64,000 bases of DNA from Chitinophagales bacterium (GTDB lineage Bacteria; Bacteroidota; Bacteroidia; Chitinophagales; Chitinophagaceae). The stretch lies in assembly GCA_015654695.1 (NCBI GenBank), contig JAATGJ010000127.1:1-64000 (forward strand). Reading direction: 5' to 3'. Every line of letters starts with the position of its first letter. Position 1 is the first letter of the stretch. Below the pieces are notes generated by a model. That model worked only from the letters and a program-made list of their open reading frames with translations, was not told where the DNA came from and ran no database searches. Positions 19,726 through 28,136 of the stretch are shown here, piece after piece. The translations under genes were made by a program, and so were the position numbers.

Positions 19726-19864
19726 CCGGAACTCTGTTCCGGTAATTTAAAAGAGGAAATTAGTCGGGTAAAATGATAAAGACCGAACTATGTTCAGTCT
19801 TTATGATTATCGTAAGTATTTTAATACAGATGTTCTTTATGCTGTGCCGGAACAGAGTTCCGGC
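19726..19864. repeat. REP/MITE-like element with inverted palindromic ends
   Basis: The 17-bp palindrome at 19726-19742 (CCGGAAC-TCT-GTTCCGG) is the exact reverse complement of 19847-19863, which itself extends to an 8-bp stem at 19846-19864 (GCCGGAAC-AGA-GTTCCGGC). A third hairpin, AAAGACCGAAC-TAT-GTTCAGTCTTT (19778-19802), lies between them and shares the GAAC-TxT-GTTC core. The whole looks like a small non-coding mobile or REP-type unit between gldF and iscA. It may also act as a terminator or boundary. Confidence 0.6.
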
Positions 19865-19871
19865 CTCCTGC

Positions 19872-20225
19872 CTACACCGCGAAACTCTCGCCACAGCCAC
19901 AGGTGCGGCTGGCATTGGGATTACTTAAATAAAATCCTTTGCCATTTAATCCGTCTGAAAAATCTAATGTGGTATTCACCAGGTATAAAAAACTTTTCAG
20001 GTCAGTCACCACTTTTACCCCATTATCTTCAAAAGACTGGTCCATGGGTTTTTGTTCATTGTCAAAATCCAGTTTATAACTAAGACCGGAACATCCTCCG
20101 CCTACCACACTCACCCGGAGAAAATAAGAAGGATCACTGCCTACCCCGGCATCCTCCAGTAACTGCTCTACCTTGCTTTTAGCCTTATCACTTACATATA
20201 TCGCGTTTGCTAATGCTGTACTCAT
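19872..20225 (-). CDS. iscA: Iron-sulfur cluster assembly protein IscA (HesB-type)
   Basis: A 117-residue A-type carrier that receives and delivers Fe-S clusters. The three conserved cysteines are present in GGGCSGLSY and the C-terminal TCGCGESF. The start is the ATG at 20225 with AAGGAT just upstream; a longer reading adds 16 residues from the repeat-rich spacer and is rejected. It is the third gene of iscS-iscU-iscA, transcribed on the minus strand. No iscR, hscA or hscB is adjacent, so this is a short isc set. Confidence 0.92.
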   Translation of the reverse strand: MSTALANAIYVSDKAKSKVEQLLEDAGVGSDPSYFLRVSVVGGGCSGLSYKLDFDNEQKPMDQSFEDNGVKVVTDLKSFLYLVNTTLDFSDGLNGKGFYLSNPNASRTCGCGESFAV

Positions 20226-20231
20226 ATCCTT

Positions 20232-20308
20232 AAAGTCAAAAGTTAAAAACCAAAACCGGGTCATCCCGGCCAAGCTTTTTAATTTTGAATTTTTACTTAT
20301 TACTTATT
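20232..20308. repeat. Heptamer repeat hairpin between iscU and iscA
   Basis: Eleven in-phase 7-bp steps can be read: AAAGTCA AAAGTTA AAAACCA, then AAACCGG GTCATCC CGGCCAA, then GCTTTTT AATTTTG AATTTTT, then ACTTATT ACTTATT. The first and last thirds are A-rich and T-rich arms. The centre holds the perfect hairpin CCGGG-TCAT-CCCGG (20256-20269). The iscU stop lies inside the right arm. Confidence 0.65.
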
Positions 20309-20726
20309 AATGAACTACACTTTCTTCAAATTTCAACTCTGGTAAACCATTCTTTTTACGATAATCATTTACCGCTGCTTTAATGGCATCTTCGGCCAGT
20401 ACAGAACAGTGAATTTTTACCGGTGGCAGGTTAAGCTCTTCCACGATGGTCATGTTGTCAATCGTCATGGCCTCGTCAACAGATTTGCCTTTCAGCCACT
20501 CTGTTGCCAGTGATGAAGACGCAATGGCGGAACCACAGCCAAATGTTTTGAATTTGGCATCGGTGATCAGGCCCGTTGCATTATCCACTTCTATCTGCAG
20601 GCGCATAACGTCGCCACACTCCGGTGCACCCACCAGGCCGGTACCAACATTTGATTTGCTTTTATCCAGCGTTCCTACGTTTTTAGGATTCTGGTAGTGA
20701 TCTATCACTTTTTCTGAGTATGCCAT
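20307..20726 (-). CDS. iscU: Fe-S cluster scaffold IscU
   Basis: A 139-residue scaffold on which Fe-S clusters are built from sulfur delivered by IscS. The three ligand cysteines lie in GAPECGDVM (about 35-43), KTFGCGSAIASS and VKIHCSVLAEDAI, with the Asp of CGD that is known to control cluster release. MAYSEKVIDHYQNPKNVG is a typical N-terminus. It lies between iscS and iscA, separated from each by a repeat-rich spacer. Confidence 0.95.
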   Translation of the reverse strand: MAYSEKVIDHYQNPKNVGTLDKSKSNVGTGLVGAPECGDVMRLQIEVDNATGLITDAKFKTFGCGSAIASSSLATEWLKGKSVDEAMTIDNMTIVEELNLPPVKIHCSVLAEDAIKAAVNDYRKKNGLPELKFEESVVH

Positions 20727-20732
20727 AATCTT

Positions 20733-20790
20733 AAGTTTAAAATTTTAAATCAACCAGTCAAAAATAAAAATTCTTTGACTTTATATTTTT
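20733..20790. repeat. A/T-rich heptamer-like spacer between iscS and iscU
   Basis: The spacer reads AAGTTTA AAATTTT AAATCAA, then CCAGTCA AAAATAA AAATTCT, then TTGACTT TATATTT. AGTCAAA and TTTGACT are complementary arms. It is a weak member of the heptamer family, and low complexity alone could explain it. Confidence 0.35.
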
Positions 20791-22006
20791 AATGATGCGC
20801 CCATTCGATGCTGTTCATATCAATTCCTTCTTTATACATTTCCCACAGCGGGCTCATTTCTCTTAATTTATTTACTGTGTTCGTTACCTGTTCAATCGTA
20901 TAATCAATCTGCTCTTCCGTAGTAAACCTTCCTAAACCAAACCGCAGCGAACTATGTGCCAGATCATCTCCCAGGCCTAAAGCCTTTAAAACATACGAAG
21001 GCTCTAATGAAGCAGAAGTACAAGCCGAACCTGAGGAAACAGCGATATTTTTATTAAAGCCCATCATCAACCCCTCTCCTTCCACATATTTGAAAGAGAT
21101 ATTGGTTACATGAGGGAGCTTATGTTCCTTATCACCATTCAGGTAAGATTCTTCCACCTTCAGTAATTCGGTTTGTAATTTATCCCTCAGCTTGCTGATC
21201 CTGGCTGTTTCTTCCTCCATCTCATTGATGCATATCTCGCAGGCTTTTCCAAAACCCACAATACCGGGTACGTTCAATGTGCCGCTTCTCATGCCTCTTT
21301 CGTGACCACCGCCATCTATTTGCGCAGTTACTTTTACTCGTGGGTTTTTCCGGCGAACATATAATGCACCTACGCCTTTTGGCCCATACATTTTATGTGC
21401 GGTAAAAGCCATCAGGTCAATACCATCTTTATTTACATTCACTGGTATTTTTCCCACTGCCTGTACGGCATCTGTAAAAACAAGTACACCATGTTTTTTA
21501 GCGATAGCGCTGATCTCTTTCATCGGCATCACGGTACCAATCTCATTGTTGGCATACATGATAGCGATGAGAATAGTTGTCGGTTTGATAGCCGCTTCCA
21601 ATTCTGCCAAATCAATAAGACCATTATCTTTTACTTTCAGGTAAGTAACCTCTCCACCTTCTTTTTCAATATGCTTGCAGGTATCCAGAACCGCTTTGTG
21701 TTCAATATTGCAGGTGATGATATGATTGCCTTTGCTGGCATACATTTCAAACACACCCTTAATAGCAAGATTATCACCCTCAGTAGCGCCTGAAGTAAAG
21801 ATGATCTCTTTGGGATCGGCGCCAATCAATTTAGCTACCTGCTCACGGGCATAATCAACAGCTTCTTCTGCCTGCCAGCCAAAAGGATGGTTACGGCTTG
21901 CCGCATTACCAAAATTGTTGGTAAAATAAGGTATCATAGCATCTACCACTCTTGGGTCGCAGGGCGTGGTAGCATTGTGATCAAGATAAATCGGGAAATT
22001 CAGCAT
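20789..22006 (-). CDS. iscS: Cysteine desulfurase IscS
   Basis: A 405-residue PLP enzyme that takes sulfur from cysteine for Fe-S assembly. It has the N-terminal [15 protein letters not shown], the PLP lysine in [14 protein letters not shown] and the mobile-loop active cysteine in [17 protein letters not shown], which marks an IscS/group I enzyme rather than SufS. The start at 22006 gives [14 protein letters not shown], as in relatives; an upstream in-frame ATG at 22039 adds 11 unconvincing residues. It is the first gene of iscS-iscU-iscA and diverges from the epimerase gene. Confidence 0.95.
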   Translation of the reverse strand: MLNFPIYLDHNATTPCDPRVVDAMIPYFTNNFGNAASRNHPFGWQAEEAVDYAREQVAKLIGADPKEIIFTSGATEGDNLAIKGVFEMYASKGNHIITCNIEHKAVLDTCKHIEKEGGEVTYLKVKDNGLIDLAELEAAIKPTTILIAIMYANNEIGTVMPMKEISAIAKKHGVLVFTDAVQAVGKIPVNVNKDGIDLMAFTAHKMYGPKGVGALYVRRKNPRVKVTAQIDGGGHERGMRSGTLNVPGIVGFGKACEICINEMEEETARISKLRDKLQTELLKVEESYLNGDKEHKLPHVTNISFKYVEGEGLMMGFNKNIAVSSGSACTSASLEPSYVLKALGLGDDLAHSSLRFGLGRFTTEEQIDYTIEQVTNTVNKLREMSPLWEMYKEGIDMNSIEWAHH

Positions 22007-22131
22007 AAAATCTTTGTCGTTATAATTTAGTATAAACACGAAATTAGCTCAAAAGGTTCTATTTACCGGGCCTATTTTCAGGCTAAATGCTAATTTTACT
22101 GAATTCGCAAGATTTCTCTTAATCCCCTGTT

Positions 22132-22533
22132 ATGCAAAAAGTTGAACATATAGGTATCGCCGTCAAGAGCTTAGCCATTTCCATTCCCCTGTTCGAAAAA
22201 TTGCTGGATAGCCAGTGCTATAAGACGGAACAGGTAGAAAGCGAAAAAGTGAATACAGCCTTTTTTCAGACAGGAGGAACTAAGATTGAGCTGCTTGAAA
22301 GTACCGATCCTGGTGGCGTGGTGGCACGGTTTATTGAAAAAAAGGGGGAAGGCCTGCACCATATTGCATTTGATGTAGCCGACATAGAAGCTGAAATGAA
22401 ACGCCTGGAAAAAGAAGGATTTGTTCTGCTAAATGAAATACCCAAACCCGGAGCTGATAATAAACTTGTATGCTTTTTACACCCAAAGCATACAAATGGC
22501 GTGCTGATCGAATTGTGTATGGAAAAAAAATGA
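22132..22533 (+). CDS. mce: Methylmalonyl-CoA epimerase
   Basis: A 133-residue VOC-fold metalloenzyme converting (S)- to (R)-methylmalonyl-CoA. Metal ligands are seen in VEHIGIAV (His5), GLHHIAFDV and the C-terminal GVLIELC. TKIELLE also matches the family. The length is typical (about 135). It connects with the B12-binding mutase subunit at 1.7 kb, although that gene is 20 kb away. It converges on rnc with 5 bp between stops. A general glyoxalase role is less likely given how closely the motifs match. Confidence 0.92.
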   Translation: MQKVEHIGIAVKSLAISIPLFEKLLDSQCYKTEQVESEKVNTAFFQTGGTKIELLESTDPGGVVARFIEKKGEGLHHIAFDVADIEAEMKRLEKEGFVLLNEIPKPGADNKLVCFLHPKHTNGVLIELCMEKK

Positions 22534-22538
22534 TGGGG

Positions 22539-23297
22539 TCACTCTGGCAAATTATCCAAGCCATTTTGCTCTACCAGCGAATCAGAATTTATTATTCCCA
22601 ATTTATCTACCGCCACCTGTGCCGCGATTTGTGAAGCATCTTTTTTATTGAATGCCTTCCCCTCGGCAATGTTTTTTCCGTCAATGACAGCCGCTACGGT
22701 GAAAAGCCGTCTGCCGTTTTCTAATTTTTCATTAATGGTCTCAAACTCTAATACTTTCCCATTTTTATTAGCCCAGCCATACAGCCTGTTCTTATGATTG
22801 ATCTCCAGTATCTCCAGGTCATCCATGAACATGTGAGGAAGAATGATACATTCCAGCACCCATTTACTGGTTTTTTTATACCCGAAATCAAGGTAGATGG
22901 CGCCCACCAACGCTTCCAGTGTATTCCCAAATATCTGGCTCACTTTTAAAGAGCCATCCATTTTATTGTAAAGTGTAACTTTTTTCAACCCCATCCTGAC
23001 AGCGATTTCATTTAATTGCTGGCGGTTCACCATTTTACTGCGCATCTCAGTCAGGAATCCTTCTTCTTTATAGGGGTATCGTTTGAAAAGATAATCGGCG
23101 ATCAAAGCGCTGAGAACTGCATCACCCAGGTATTCCAGCCTTTCATTATTCTCGTCGGCTCCTTCCCGGACCGACCGGTGTGTAAGCGCCGTTTTATAAA
23201 GTGATATATTGCCCGGTTTAAAGCCTAAAATATTTCTAAGCTCTTTTTTAAAAGAGGTACCGGCGTGTTTCTTAAAAAGGTTAGTCAGAAAATCCAC
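22539..23297 (-). CDS. rnc: Ribonuclease III
   Basis: A double-strand-specific endoribonuclease of 252 residues with the chosen GTG start. The catalytic signature NERLEYLGDAVLSALIADYLF lies at about residues 48-68. The second acidic cluster is near LEALVGAIYLDFGY, and a C-terminal dsRNA-binding domain ends with KKDASQIAAQVAVDKL. The frame stays open to a TTG at 23399, but those extra 34 residues are encoded by a heptamer repeat and look like spacer, so GTG at 23297 is preferred. It is the last gene of acpP-fabF-rnc. Confidence 0.92.
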   Translation of the reverse strand: MDFLTNLFKKHAGTSFKKELRNILGFKPGNISLYKTALTHRSVREGADENNERLEYLGDAVLSALIADYLFKRYPYKEEGFLTEMRSKMVNRQQLNEIAVRMGLKKVTLYNKMDGSLKVSQIFGNTLEALVGAIYLDFGYKKTSKWVLECIILPHMFMDDLEILEINHKNRLYGWANKNGKVLEFETINEKLENGRRLFTVAAVIDGKNIAEGKAFNKKDASQIAAQVAVDKLGIINSDSLVEQNGLDNLPE

Positions 23298-23312
23298 AGT
23301 ATTCAAGCTACG

Positions 23313-23368
23313 AAAAAAAGTTGAAAAAGATTGATGGGTTGAAAAAGTAGAAAAGTTTAAAAGGAAGG
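23313..23368. repeat. Heptamer repeat in the fabF-rnc spacer
   Basis: In-phase steps AAAGTTG AAAAAGA TTGATGG, then GTTGAAA AAGTAGA AAAGTTT, then AAAAGGA span 23317-23365. AAAGTTG and AAAGTTT are exactly 35 bp (five units) apart. This explains the low-complexity N-terminal extension that appears if rnc is started at the upstream TTG. Confidence 0.5.
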
Positions 23369-23399
23369 TAGCCGAAATTGGTGAACTGATTTGAAGCAA

Positions 23400-24653
23400 T
23401 CAAGCTTTAAATTTCTTTACAATAACACAGGCATTGTGTCCGCCAAAACCAAATGTATTACTCAACGCGGCATTCACCGTCCGCTTTTGCGCTTTATTGA
23501 AAGTGAAATTTAACCCGGGATCCAGATCAGGGTCATCTGTAAAATGATTAATAGTAGGAGGAACAATATCATGTATCACCGCCTTGATACAGGCTATAGC
23601 TTCTATTACACCTGCAGCTCCGAGGCAATGACCCGTCATACTCTTGGTAGCGCTGATATTAAGGTTATACGCATGTTCCCCGAAAACATGAGTAATAGCT
23701 TTTGTTTCCGCTATATCACCCAGTGGCGTTGATGTACCATGCGTATTGATATAATCAATTTCTGATGGCTTCATGCCCGCATCATCCAGTGCAGCAAGCA
23801 TTACATTTTTTGCACCCAGTCCATCCGGGTGCGGCGCGGTAATATGGTAAGCATCCGCAGTAGCGCCGCCACCCACTACTTCACAATATATCTTAGCGCC
23901 TCTTGCTTTTGCATGTTCTAATTCCTCCAATACCACCACACCAGCGGCTTCTCCCATTACAAAACCATCCCTGTCCTTATCATAAGGACGGCTGGCTGTC
24001 TTAGGATCGTTATTTCTTTCGCTCATGGCTTTCATGGCATTAAAACCACCAACACCTGCTTCGCTGATCACAGCTTCGCTGCCACCGGTAACGATGATAT
24101 CGGCCTTGCCGAGGCGTAATAAGTTATGCGCTTCCATGATGGCATTGGTGCTGCTGGCGCAGGCGCTTACTACGGCAAAGTTGGGCCCGCGAAGATTGTG
24201 GCGCATAGATATCTGCCCTGCTGCTATATCCAATATCATTTTGGGAATAAAGAAAGGGTTGAAACGGGGAGTACCATCTCCTTTGTCAAATTCAGTCACC
24301 TCATGCTGGAAAGTTATTAATCCGCCGATACCGCTGGCAAAAACAACTCCTATCCTGTCAGGATTAATATTGTCTTTATTTAAACCAGCATCCTGCATTG
24401 CCTGGTCACTGGCTACTAAAGCAAACTGGGTAAAGCGGTCTATTTTTCTTGCTTCCTTTCTGTCCATGTGTTGAACAGGATCAAAATTCTTTACTTCACA
24501 GGCAAACTTTGTACGGAACTTACCGGCATCAAATTGTGTGATCATATCCGCTCCGGATACACCATTGATCAGTCCTGTCCAATAGTCATTTATTGAATTG
24601 CCCAATGGTGTCAAAGCACCCATTCCTGTAACAACTACTCTTTTAAGTTCCAT
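23400..24653 (-). CDS. fabF: Beta-ketoacyl-ACP synthase II
   Basis: A 417-residue condensing enzyme of fatty-acid elongation. The Cys-His-His triad is visible: VVSACASSTNAI (Cys about 165), NTHGTSTPLGD (His about 305) and KSMTGHCLGAAG (His about 342). It has the standard FabF length and N-terminus KRVVVTGMGALTPLGNS. It lies downstream of acpP, the usual Bacteroidota pairing, and is followed by rnc. Confidence 0.96.
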   Translation of the reverse strand: MELKRVVVTGMGALTPLGNSINDYWTGLINGVSGADMITQFDAGKFRTKFACEVKNFDPVQHMDRKEARKIDRFTQFALVASDQAMQDAGLNKDNINPDRIGVVFASGIGGLITFQHEVTEFDKGDGTPRFNPFFIPKMILDIAAGQISMRHNLRGPNFAVVSACASSTNAIMEAHNLLRLGKADIIVTGGSEAVISEAGVGGFNAMKAMSERNNDPKTASRPYDKDRDGFVMGEAAGVVVLEELEHAKARGAKIYCEVVGGGATADAYHITAPHPDGLGAKNVMLAALDDAGMKPSEIDYINTHGTSTPLGDIAETKAITHVFGEHAYNLNISATKSMTGHCLGAAGVIEAIACIKAVIHDIVPPTINHFTDDPDLDPGLNFTFNKAQKRTVNAALSNTFGFGGHNACVIVKKFKA

Positions 24654-24684
24654 AATGCGAGTCGTATTCGTTGTTAAGATAAAA

Positions 24685-24718
24685 CCGCCTTCCCTGTATA
24701 GTAACAGTCAGAAGGCGG
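24685..24718 (-). terminator. Hairpin between acpP and fabF, possible weak terminator
   Basis: On the minus strand CCGCCTTC and GAAGGCGG form an 8-bp perfect stem with an 18-nt loop, followed by TTTTA. It lies between two genes expected to be co-transcribed, so it may attenuate rather than end transcription. Confidence 0.45.
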
Positions 24719-24732
24719 AGTCCATTTATTCT

Positions 24733-24753
24733 CCCGCCTGAAGCGGGACAGGC
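24733..24753. repeat. GCGGG-ACAGGC hairpin repeat, copy 1
   Basis: CCCGC-CTGAA-GCGGG followed by ACAGGC. A second copy with the same stem and tail but a different loop lies at 32386-32406, and a looser relative at 63292-63308. Confidence 0.5.
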
Positions 24754-24780
24754 ATTCCAATCACGCTTAAGCGGGATGCA

Positions 24781-25017
24781 TTATTTAGCATGCTCTTCGA
24801 GGTAAGCAACTGCCTGACCAACTGTAGTGATGGTCTCAGCCTGCTCATCAGGAATAGAGATATTGAATTCCTTTTCGAATTCCATAATGAGTTCTACCGT
24901 ATCCAGAGAATCGGCTCCGAGATCATTGGTGAAAGAAGCTTCATTAGTTACTTCTGCTTCGTCAACACCCAGTTTGTCAACGATGATCTTTTTAACTCTT
25001 GATGCAATGTCTGACAT
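24781..25017 (-). CDS. acpP: Acyl carrier protein
   Basis: A 78-residue acidic carrier of growing fatty-acyl chains. The phosphopantetheine site is Ser37 in [14 protein letters not shown], and the length and charge are standard. It is the first gene of acpP-fabF-rnc. TATTTTTG on the minus strand (25044-25051) is a likely -7 box. Confidence 0.96.
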   Translation of the reverse strand: MSDIASRVKKIIVDKLGVDEAEVTNEASFTNDLGADSLDTVELIMEFEKEFNISIPDEQAETITTVGQAVAYLEEHAK

Positions 25018-25043
25018 GTCTTATTTATTTTAGTTATTGGGTG

Positions 25044-25051
25044 CAAAAATA
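25044..25051 (-). promoter_or_regulatory. -7 promoter box for acpP (TATTTTTG)
   Basis: Minus-strand TATTTTTG fits TAnnTTTG, 27 bp before the acpP ATG. A TTG occurs about 16 bp further upstream, slightly short of the usual spacing. Confidence 0.45.
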
Positions 25052-25233
25052 TACTTTTTGAGTAAACCAACATCGTAATCCCTATTTTTTCCCATTTTAG
25101 GCCAACAATCTGAAAACGAGAGGATAATAATCCTTAATTGGCATACCGTCAGAAATAAAATTATAAATGCAAACGGTTGGCTGTATCGCAGGTTCTTTGT
25201 AATTTGAAAGCCTTCACGCTTATTACTCTAACG

Positions 25234-25662
25234 ATGGCGCTAAAAATCATTGATCATGGATCGGCAGAATACCGGCAAATGGTAAAATTGCGGGATGATA
25301 TTTTGCGCAAACCTCTCGGACTTATATTTACTCCCGACGAACTGGAATCCGAAAAAGACAATATGCTTATTGCCGCTTTCGAAGATGAACGGATACTCGG
25401 TTGTTGTATGCTGGTAGAAGAACAACCGGGAACAGTCCGTCTGCGCCAGATGGCCGTTTTAAATGACGTGCAGGGAAAAGGTATCGGAAGGGCCTTAATG
25501 AATTTCGCGGAAAACATAGCCAGGGACCGGGGTTATAAAATATTACGAATGCATGCACGGGCTAATGCAATTGGTTTTTATGAAAAAGTAGGATACCAGG
25601 TTCGCGGTGATCAGTTTTTTGAAGTAACGATACCGCATTATGTGATGGAGAAACAGCTATGA
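25234..25662 (+). CDS. GNAT family N-acetyltransferase
   Basis: A 142-residue GNAT enzyme. The acetyl-CoA binding loop is in VLNDVQGKGIGRALMNFAE (about 76-94), followed by ILRMHARANAIGFYEKVGYQ, the conserved beta5-alpha4 region. It resembles the ElaA/YitI-type subgroup. The ATG at 25234 gives MALKIIDHGS; a TTG 57 bp upstream is less likely. The substrate is unknown. It is monocistronic, with heptamer-repeat spacer on its right. Confidence 0.85.
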   Translation: MALKIIDHGSAEYRQMVKLRDDILRKPLGLIFTPDELESEKDNMLIAAFEDERILGCCMLVEEQPGTVRLRQMAVLNDVQGKGIGRALMNFAENIARDRGYKILRMHARANAIGFYEKVGYQVRGDQFFEVTIPHYVMEKQL

Positions 25663-25663
25663 T

Positions 25664-25816
25664 TATGAATGGTGAGTTGTGAATGGTCAATGCCGTGATT
25701 ATCGTGGAAGCATTTTTTTATTACCGGGTCTTTATTTGGCCATATTACCTTTGAAAGAATATTAATTATGCCTTCAGCTTCCCTAACTATTCATTGTTCA
25801 TTCCCTATCATTCACT
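25664..25816. repeat. Heptamer repeat pair (TGAAT/ATTCA arms)
   Basis: The left arm is TATGAAT GGTGAGT TGTGAAT GGTCAAT (25664-25691). The right arm is ATTCATT GTTCATT CCCTATC ATTCACT (25789-25816). Each runs in 7-bp steps and the arms are complementary in sense, about 100 bp apart. They fill the gap between two convergent genes, and the right arm covers the 3' end of the YcxB-like gene. Confidence 0.7.
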
Positions 25817-26291
25817 TTTTCTTTAATTTCTCCTTTAATATTTCTCTTAGCTCAAACACCTCATCTTTATCCCTGCACCCGCTTTTGGGTACCAGGAAAA
25901 AAGAACGGCTGTCGAAATATAAATGAAAAAAATGCGGGCTTTCTATAAAATTATTTAACGCCTTCCAGGGCCAGGAACGTGAGCCATTTTCGTGAGCAAC
26001 CGTAAACTCATCCTGCTTAAAATGCATCGTGAAATTATGCTGGAATGTTTCCGCCCGTTTATATACGATGCCCGGTAATATGAACCAGAAACTGATCATT
26101 AATACTATCCAGAGACCGGAGCCCACCAGGAAAGCCAGGGGTGTTATTTTATGCAACGCATATAGTGTAACAGATGCCAAAGCAAAAATATTTACCACTA
26201 TAAGCATTGTTTTTATCTCTGGCCGACTGATAAAATGATAGCGTAATGCCTGTAATACCTGCCCTTTTTCATATCCGAAATGAATGGTCAT
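25812..26291 (-). CDS. YcxB-like membrane protein
   Basis: A 159-residue protein with two membrane helices (about 27-45 and 50-72) followed by a soluble domain. The KQDEFTVAHENGSRSWPWKALNNFIESPHFFHLYFD region matches the YcxB-like domain. The family's function is unknown. Its last codons overlap the right arm of a heptamer repeat, which may have added or replaced its Lys-rich C-terminal tail (LKEKLKKK). Confidence 0.7.
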   Translation of the reverse strand: MTIHFGYEKGQVLQALRYHFISRPEIKTMLIVVNIFALASVTLYALHKITPLAFLVGSGLWIVLMISFWFILPGIVYKRAETFQHNFTMHFKQDEFTVAHENGSRSWPWKALNNFIESPHFFHLYFDSRSFFLVPKSGCRDKDEVFELREILKEKLKKK

Positions 26292-26369
26292 TGCCTGGTT
26301 ATTGATTAAAGAATTATTTTACAAAAAAGGAGACGCAAACGTACAACCAATTTCAGGACAGGGCAATTC

Positions 26370-26408
26370 AAAAAATAAAAAACCGGGTCCATCTTTAATG
26401 AACCCGGG
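26370..26408 (-). terminator. Terminator of the collagen-like lipoprotein gene
   Basis: On the minus strand the stem CCGGGT...ACCCGG (26402-26407 with 26383-26388), extended by ATG/CAT after one mismatch, is followed by TTTTTTATTTTTT. It lies 25 bp past the stop. Confidence 0.75.
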
Positions 26409-26432
26409 TAGTAATATGATTATAGTAAAGCC

Positions 26433-27116
26433 CTACCGGATATTAGTCCCGTCGGCAGGGATGTTAAACATTGTTACAATCTCTTCGTAAGTCATTTTCT
26501 TTAGCTGATCAGCCGTATATGTTGCTGGTGCGCCATTCATTAGCCGGCCACCGGCCACGCCACCAGGGATAATGACATAACGGTACGTATTACCGGCAAG
26601 GTTTGTAGCATCCAGCCAGGGTACTTGTGTCTTATATGAATACCTTATTGAACCTGCGACAGGGAGCGAAAAATCATAATAATCCATGAAGAAAACATCC
26701 GCTAAATAGGGGAGTTGAACGACATCCGCTTTACGCGCCGGAGTACCAAACCCATCCGAATCATAGATCAGGTTTTTTGCATAGCCCAGAACAACACCAT
26801 TGTCCAATATTGCCTGAGTAACTCCGGGAGCGGCTTTTGTAAAATTAAAATGATCCCAGTAAGGAGGGTTCACTGTTCCGAATACACCTGCCCAGTCTGC
26901 CTCTACAGTAGTATACCATGAAGAATAAATCACATTAGCAGTACCTGTAGCCCCGGGAGCGCCAGGAGTACCGGGAGTGCCGGGAGCACCAGCGGTACCA
27001 GGAGGACCTTGCGGACCAGAAGCGCCAACCGGACCTTCAGGGCCTTCTTTAGTACAACTTAGTGTTATTAGTGTAATAACTAAAAGGGAGAAGGAAAGAA
27101 GTCTAAACTTTCTCAT
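26433..27116 (-). CDS. Collagen-like repeat lipoprotein
   Basis: A 227-residue lipoprotein. The ATG at 27116 gives MRKFRLLSFSLLVITLITLSC with a lipobox cysteine at residue 21. Residues 24-59 are about a dozen Gly-X-Y triplets (GPEGPVGASGPQGPPG and so on), expected to form a short collagen-like triple helix. The remaining 160 residues form a soluble domain common beside such repeats in Bacteroidota, with no known activity. A longer frame upstream would hide the signal peptide and is rejected. It has its own terminator. Confidence 0.8.
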   Translation of the reverse strand: MRKFRLLSFSLLVITLITLSCTKEGPEGPVGASGPQGPPGTAGAPGTPGTPGAPGATGTANVIYSSWYTTVEADWAGVFGTVNPPYWDHFNFTKAAPGVTQAILDNGVVLGYAKNLIYDSDGFGTPARKADVVQLPYLADVFFMDYYDFSLPVAGSIRYSYKTQVPWLDATNLAGNTYRYVIIPGGVAGGRLMNGAPATYTADQLKKMTYEEIVTMFNIPADGTNIR

Positions 27117-27251
27117 AATGTTTGTTTTGGCAGTTAAAATAGTTTCTTTAAAATATGAACGGAGTGTCCGGTTGTCCAACAGGATTAAAGGTAGGGGAAA
27201 ATATGTCAACCTGCCTTCGGTTTTTTTAAAAAAATTTCAACCTGATGTGTT

Positions 27252-27282
27252 TTTGCAAACCAGCAGCTAACCACTACATTTG
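27252..27282 (+). promoter_or_regulatory. Full Bacteroidota promoter, TTTG-N19-TACATTTG
   Basis: TTTG at 27252-27255, a 19-bp spacer and TACATTTG at 27275-27282. This is the best full match to the Bacteroidota primary promoter in the window. The start codon of the outer-membrane protein lies 22 bp downstream. Confidence 0.75.
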
Positions 27283-27304
27283 TTTCAGTTACAAACCATT
27301 TTAT

Positions 27305-28060
27305 ATGCTGCGAACTAACTGGTTCTTTTTAGTTATTGCAATTCTTTTTTCAATGCATGCAAATAGCCAGTTTTCCAAAGGTACCCGGATGGCAGGTGCT
27401 TCTGTGGGTAGTATTTTCATTAATTCCGGCAGTTCTGATCAGACGGTCACTTCTATTGGCCGCCTCTCTGGAAAAACCACCGGGTACAATATAAACCTCA
27501 CCCCTTCACTCGGATGGTTTATATCAGATAATACAGCAGTTGGATTTTCTTTAAGCATTAACCCATCAGGTGACAAATTAAGGTTTAAAGAAAACGGGAG
27601 TACATTCCAAATGGATAAATCAAGCAATTTTAATATTGGCGTAGGTGGTTTTGCCCGTAATTATTTTAAAAGTTCAGGTTCTTTACTTCCCTACGCGCAA
27701 TTTAGCCTGGATGCCGGAATTGTAAACACTAAAACAGATGGTTTCTTTTATGGTGGTAGTGGTACCAATACTTATAAAGAAACTTACGATGGTAAATCCT
27801 CCGGTGGATTCTTTACTAATGCCCTCTTTAACCTGGGAATTACCAAAATGGTTGGAGAATATACGGGCCTTGATCTTTATTTGGGATATAATTTTTATTA
27901 CACCAGGCACACTGTAAATAAAACCACTTTAAGAGATATAGGAATTGATGGCAGTATTGATGAAACCAGGCTCAATGAAACAATGACTAAATACACCAAT
28001 CATCAATTTATTATAGGCCTGGGCTTCCAGGTATTTCTTGAAAAACAAAAGAAGAAATAA
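27305..28060 (+). CDS. Outer-membrane beta-barrel (OmpW/porin-like) protein
   Basis: A 251-residue protein with a signal peptide (MLRTNWFFLVIAILFSMHANSQ) followed by alternating hydrophobic strands such as GYNINLTPSLGWFISDNTAVGFSLSI and LDLYLGYNFYYTRH. The pattern suggests an 8- to 10-stranded outer-membrane barrel of the OMP_b-brl type. The ligand is unknown. It has a full promoter upstream and a strong bidirectional terminator downstream, so it is a single-gene unit. Confidence 0.75.
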   Translation: MLRTNWFFLVIAILFSMHANSQFSKGTRMAGASVGSIFINSGSSDQTVTSIGRLSGKTTGYNINLTPSLGWFISDNTAVGFSLSINPSGDKLRFKENGSTFQMDKSSNFNIGVGGFARNYFKSSGSLLPYAQFSLDAGIVNTKTDGFFYGGSGTNTYKETYDGKSSGGFFTNALFNLGITKMVGEYTGLDLYLGYNFYYTRHTVNKTTLRDIGIDGSIDETRLNETMTKYTNHQFIIGLGFQVFLEKQKKK

Positions 28061-28075
28061 TGATGATGCCGGTAT

Positions 28076-28111
28076 AAAAAAATCCCGGATCATGTGGTCC
28101 GGGATTTTTTT
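28076..28111. terminator. Bidirectional intrinsic terminator
   Basis: AAAAAAATCCCGGA and TCCGGGATTTTTTT form a 14-bp perfect stem with an 8-nt loop. It serves both the barrel protein gene (+) and the DksA-like gene (-), which converge here. Confidence 0.9.
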
Positions 28112-28136
28112 ATGCTGTTAAGTTTGTAAATCCTGG

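Noticed and set aside
23298-23399. 34-residue N-terminal extension of RNase III from a TTG start
   Set aside because: It is encoded by a heptamer-repeat spacer, is low-complexity, and the GTG at 23297 gives a normal family length.
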